Source: an uncultured Aquimarina sp.
Lineage (GTDB): Bacteria > Bacteroidota > Bacteroidia > Flavobacteriales > Flavobacteriaceae
Direction of reading: 5' to 3'
DNA length: 64,000 bases
Assembly (NCBI GenBank): GCA_947496555.1
Contig: CANMDH010000006.1
Coordinates: 62,001 to 126,000, forward strand
The notes below the pieces were generated by a model. That model did not search any database, had not been told where the DNA came from, and saw only the letters and a list, made by a program, of their open reading frames with translations. The translations under genes were made by a program, and so were the position numbers. Below are positions 62,729 through 64,000 of the stretch, piece after piece (position 1 is the stretch's first letter; each line of letters starts with the position of its first letter).

Positions 62729-62830
62729 ATTTCAGGTCTAAATATAGAGTGAAAAATCAGTAATTCGAATATATTTGATCTTTTTAGATTCATTTTTTAT
62801 ATATCTTTAAGCTCACGCACAATCCGGGTA

Positions 62831-63244
62831 ATGAACAGAATCATAATTCTTGTCTTTTTTATACTTCCTGTAACAGGATATGCTCAGGATTCGACCAAAA
62901 TAGATGCTCTTAAAATTGTTTCCCGGCTTAAAGTAGGAAATACCACAAATTTTGGGACCAAAAGCATAAAATTTATTCGCGTAATAGAAGATTCGAGATG
63001 CCCAACTGGTGTAGATTGTATTTGGCCAGGTGAAGTAAAAGCCCTTATCGGTTTTTATAAGAATAATAGTTTGGTCGAAGAAAAAGAATTTGTTTTTGGT
63101 GTGCAGGCTATTAATAATGATCGTATAAAAGAGATACTTTCCATAGAAAAAAAAGTAGTCTATGCCTATAACATAAGTCCGTATCCTTCTTCAGAAAAAC
63201 TGATTGATCCAACAACGTATTATCTCGAGTTACTTATCCAATGA
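62831..63244 (+). CDS. Secreted protein of unknown function
   Basis: The 137-residue protein has a signal peptide (ILVFFILPVTGYAQ, cleavage near residue 19). The mature part has a conserved-looking SRCPTGVDCIWPGEVKAL block with two cysteines and is beta-rich. I recall similar SRCP/CIWPGE proteins in Bacteroidota but know no function. It is followed 48 bases later by the transporter gene. Confidence 0.7.
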   Translation: MNRIIILVFFILPVTGYAQDSTKIDALKIVSRLKVGNTTNFGTKSIKFIRVIEDSRCPTGVDCIWPGEVKALIGFYKNNSLVEEKEFVFGVQAINNDRIKEILSIEKKVVYAYNISPYPSSEKLIDPTTYYLELLIQ

Positions 63245-63292
63245 AACCTTTCTTAGTTCTATGAATCAGATTAACAGCATTTTCTTCACCAT

Positions 63293-64000
63293 ATGATTTC
63301 TAACAGGGCAAAAGCTCATATCGCTTTACTGAGTGTAAACATGATCTATGGCGCCAATTATCTAGTTGCCAAAGGTTTAATGCCACATAAAATTGAAGCT
63401 TCTGCTCTAGTATTTCTTCGTATTAGTGGAGCCGGGCTATTGTTTTTAATTCTGAAATCTTTTAGTAAAGAAAAAGTAAATCGATCAGATATTCCCAGGT
63501 TAGCATTGTGTGGTTTTTTGGGGGTTGCTAATAATCAATTTTTCTCAATGAACGGTTTAAGTCTCACCTCTCCTGTAGATGCGGCTATAATTATAACCGC
63601 CATGCCTATTTTTACTGTAATTATAAGTCGTTTTTTACTTAAGGAACCATTGACGATACAACGAATTTTAGGTATTTCGTTAGGAGGTGCAGGTGCAGTA
63701 CTTTTAATTTATCTTGGAAACTCTGGAATAGGAACAGGTTCTTTACTCGGAAATATTTTTGTATTTATAAACGCTTTATCATTTGCCTTTTATCTAGTGA
63801 TTGTAAAACCATTAATGTCTAAATATAAGCCCATTACTGTAATTATCTGGACGTTCTTGTTTGGATTTATATGCATGTTCCCTTTCTGTATTTCACCACT
63901 AATTGGCACAGATTTTACGTCTTTTGGCACTTCGAATTGGGTTTCTTTATTTTATGTGGTTGTTGGGCCTACTTTTTTGGCCTATTTATTAAATATGTTT
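63293..64000 (+). CDS. EamA/DMT family transporter (partial)
   Basis: The frame starts at ATG 63293 and is open for 236 codons to the window edge, so the C-terminus is missing. It is a multi-pass membrane protein of the drug/metabolite transporter superfamily: the first EamA repeat contains MIYGANYLVAKGL and ISGAGLLFLIL, with SLTSPVDAAIIITAMPIFTVI and FLLKEPLT as signature blocks; a second repeat begins near residue 155. The substrate is unknown. Confidence 0.88.
   Translation, partial: MISNRAKAHIALLSVNMIYGANYLVAKGLMPHKIEASALVFLRISGAGLLFLILKSFSKEKVNRSDIPRLALCGFLGVANNQFFSMNGLSLTSPVDAAIIITAMPIFTVIISRFLLKEPLTIQRILGISLGGAGAVLLIYLGNSGIGTGSLLGNIFVFINALSFAFYLVIVKPLMSKYKPITVIIWTFLFGFICMFPFCISPLIGTDFTSFGTSNWVSLFYVVVGPTFLAYLLNMF

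Noticed and set aside
1-64000. tRNA or rRNA genes, integrases, transposases, prophage genes
   Set aside because: None was recognised by reading both strands; short structured tRNA-like sequences could still be missed by eye.

Overview
The window is a chromosomal segment of a low-GC member of the Bacteroidota, most likely a marine member of the Flavobacteriaceae (Aquimarina or a relative; the genus is a guess from gene content). Supporting evidence is a DUF1800/DUF1501 pair whose second member ends in a type IX secretion sorting domain, a three-gene succinate dehydrogenase with a single cytochrome b subunit, a carotenoid lycopene cyclase, many small lipoproteins, GTG/TTG starts, and promoters of the TTG-N20-TAnnTTTR kind. 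I saw no rRNA, tRNA, CRISPR array, transposase or prophage. No gene-free stretch exceeds 300 bases.

Layout. 1-13.4 kb holds housekeeping and envelope genes: a partial aldo/keto reductase, a YraN-like protein, LD-carboxypeptidase, the DUF1800/DUF1501 pair, metG, an HDAC-like deacetylase, a zinc-ribbon protein, a GIDE-like membrane protein, a CBS protein, an M28 peptidase with a membrane domain and a YeeZ-like nucleotide-sugar-type protein. 13.4-16.7 kb is a small accessory patch: a serine hydrolase, a relic of a second epimerase 3' end, a lipoprotein and a secreted M28 peptidase. 16.7-20.4 kb is the sdhCAB operon with a clear promoter and terminator. 20.5-27.2 kb is mixed (aminotransferase, DinB, surface protein, CYTH enzyme, beta-barrel protein, YCII lipoprotein).

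27.2-41.6 kb is the metabolic centrepiece: a TetR regulator with a palindromic operator, then acyl-CoA synthetase, SDR, two-subunit acyl-CoA carboxylase, enoyl-CoA hydratase, a BKACE-family retro-Claisen enzyme, a PECR-like reductase, two acyl-CoA dehydrogenases (one fused to an SCP2 lipid-carrier domain) and an aldehyde dehydrogenase, all on the minus strand. The set resembles the atu (citronellol/geraniol) and liu (leucine) pathways but has BKACE where an HMG-CoA-lyase-like enzyme would be expected. A branched or isoprenoid acid is the likely substrate class; the exact substrate is unknown.

41.6-52.5 kb carries pbpC and the alpha-2-macroglobulin gene, a pair usually adjacent, here split by a hybrid histidine kinase and a frameshifted ABM-domain gene. 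52.5-64 kb holds a DUF559 nuclease-like gene bracketed by inverted palindromic repeats, an asparaginase, a TIR-domain protein, a radical SAM protein, a lipid-synthesis group (PlsC, acyl-ACP desaturase, HD hydrolase), a bacilliredoxin, a DjlA-like protein, lycopene cyclase and a partial EamA transporter.

Small palindromic repeats recur. One family (46.85, 52.55, 53.07 and twice at 33.85 kb) keeps its stem while changing its bases and brackets the DUF559 gene. Another (6.94 and 28.7 kb) has one copy inside the metG reading frame. These repeat systems and the BKACE-containing cluster are the most promising leads.
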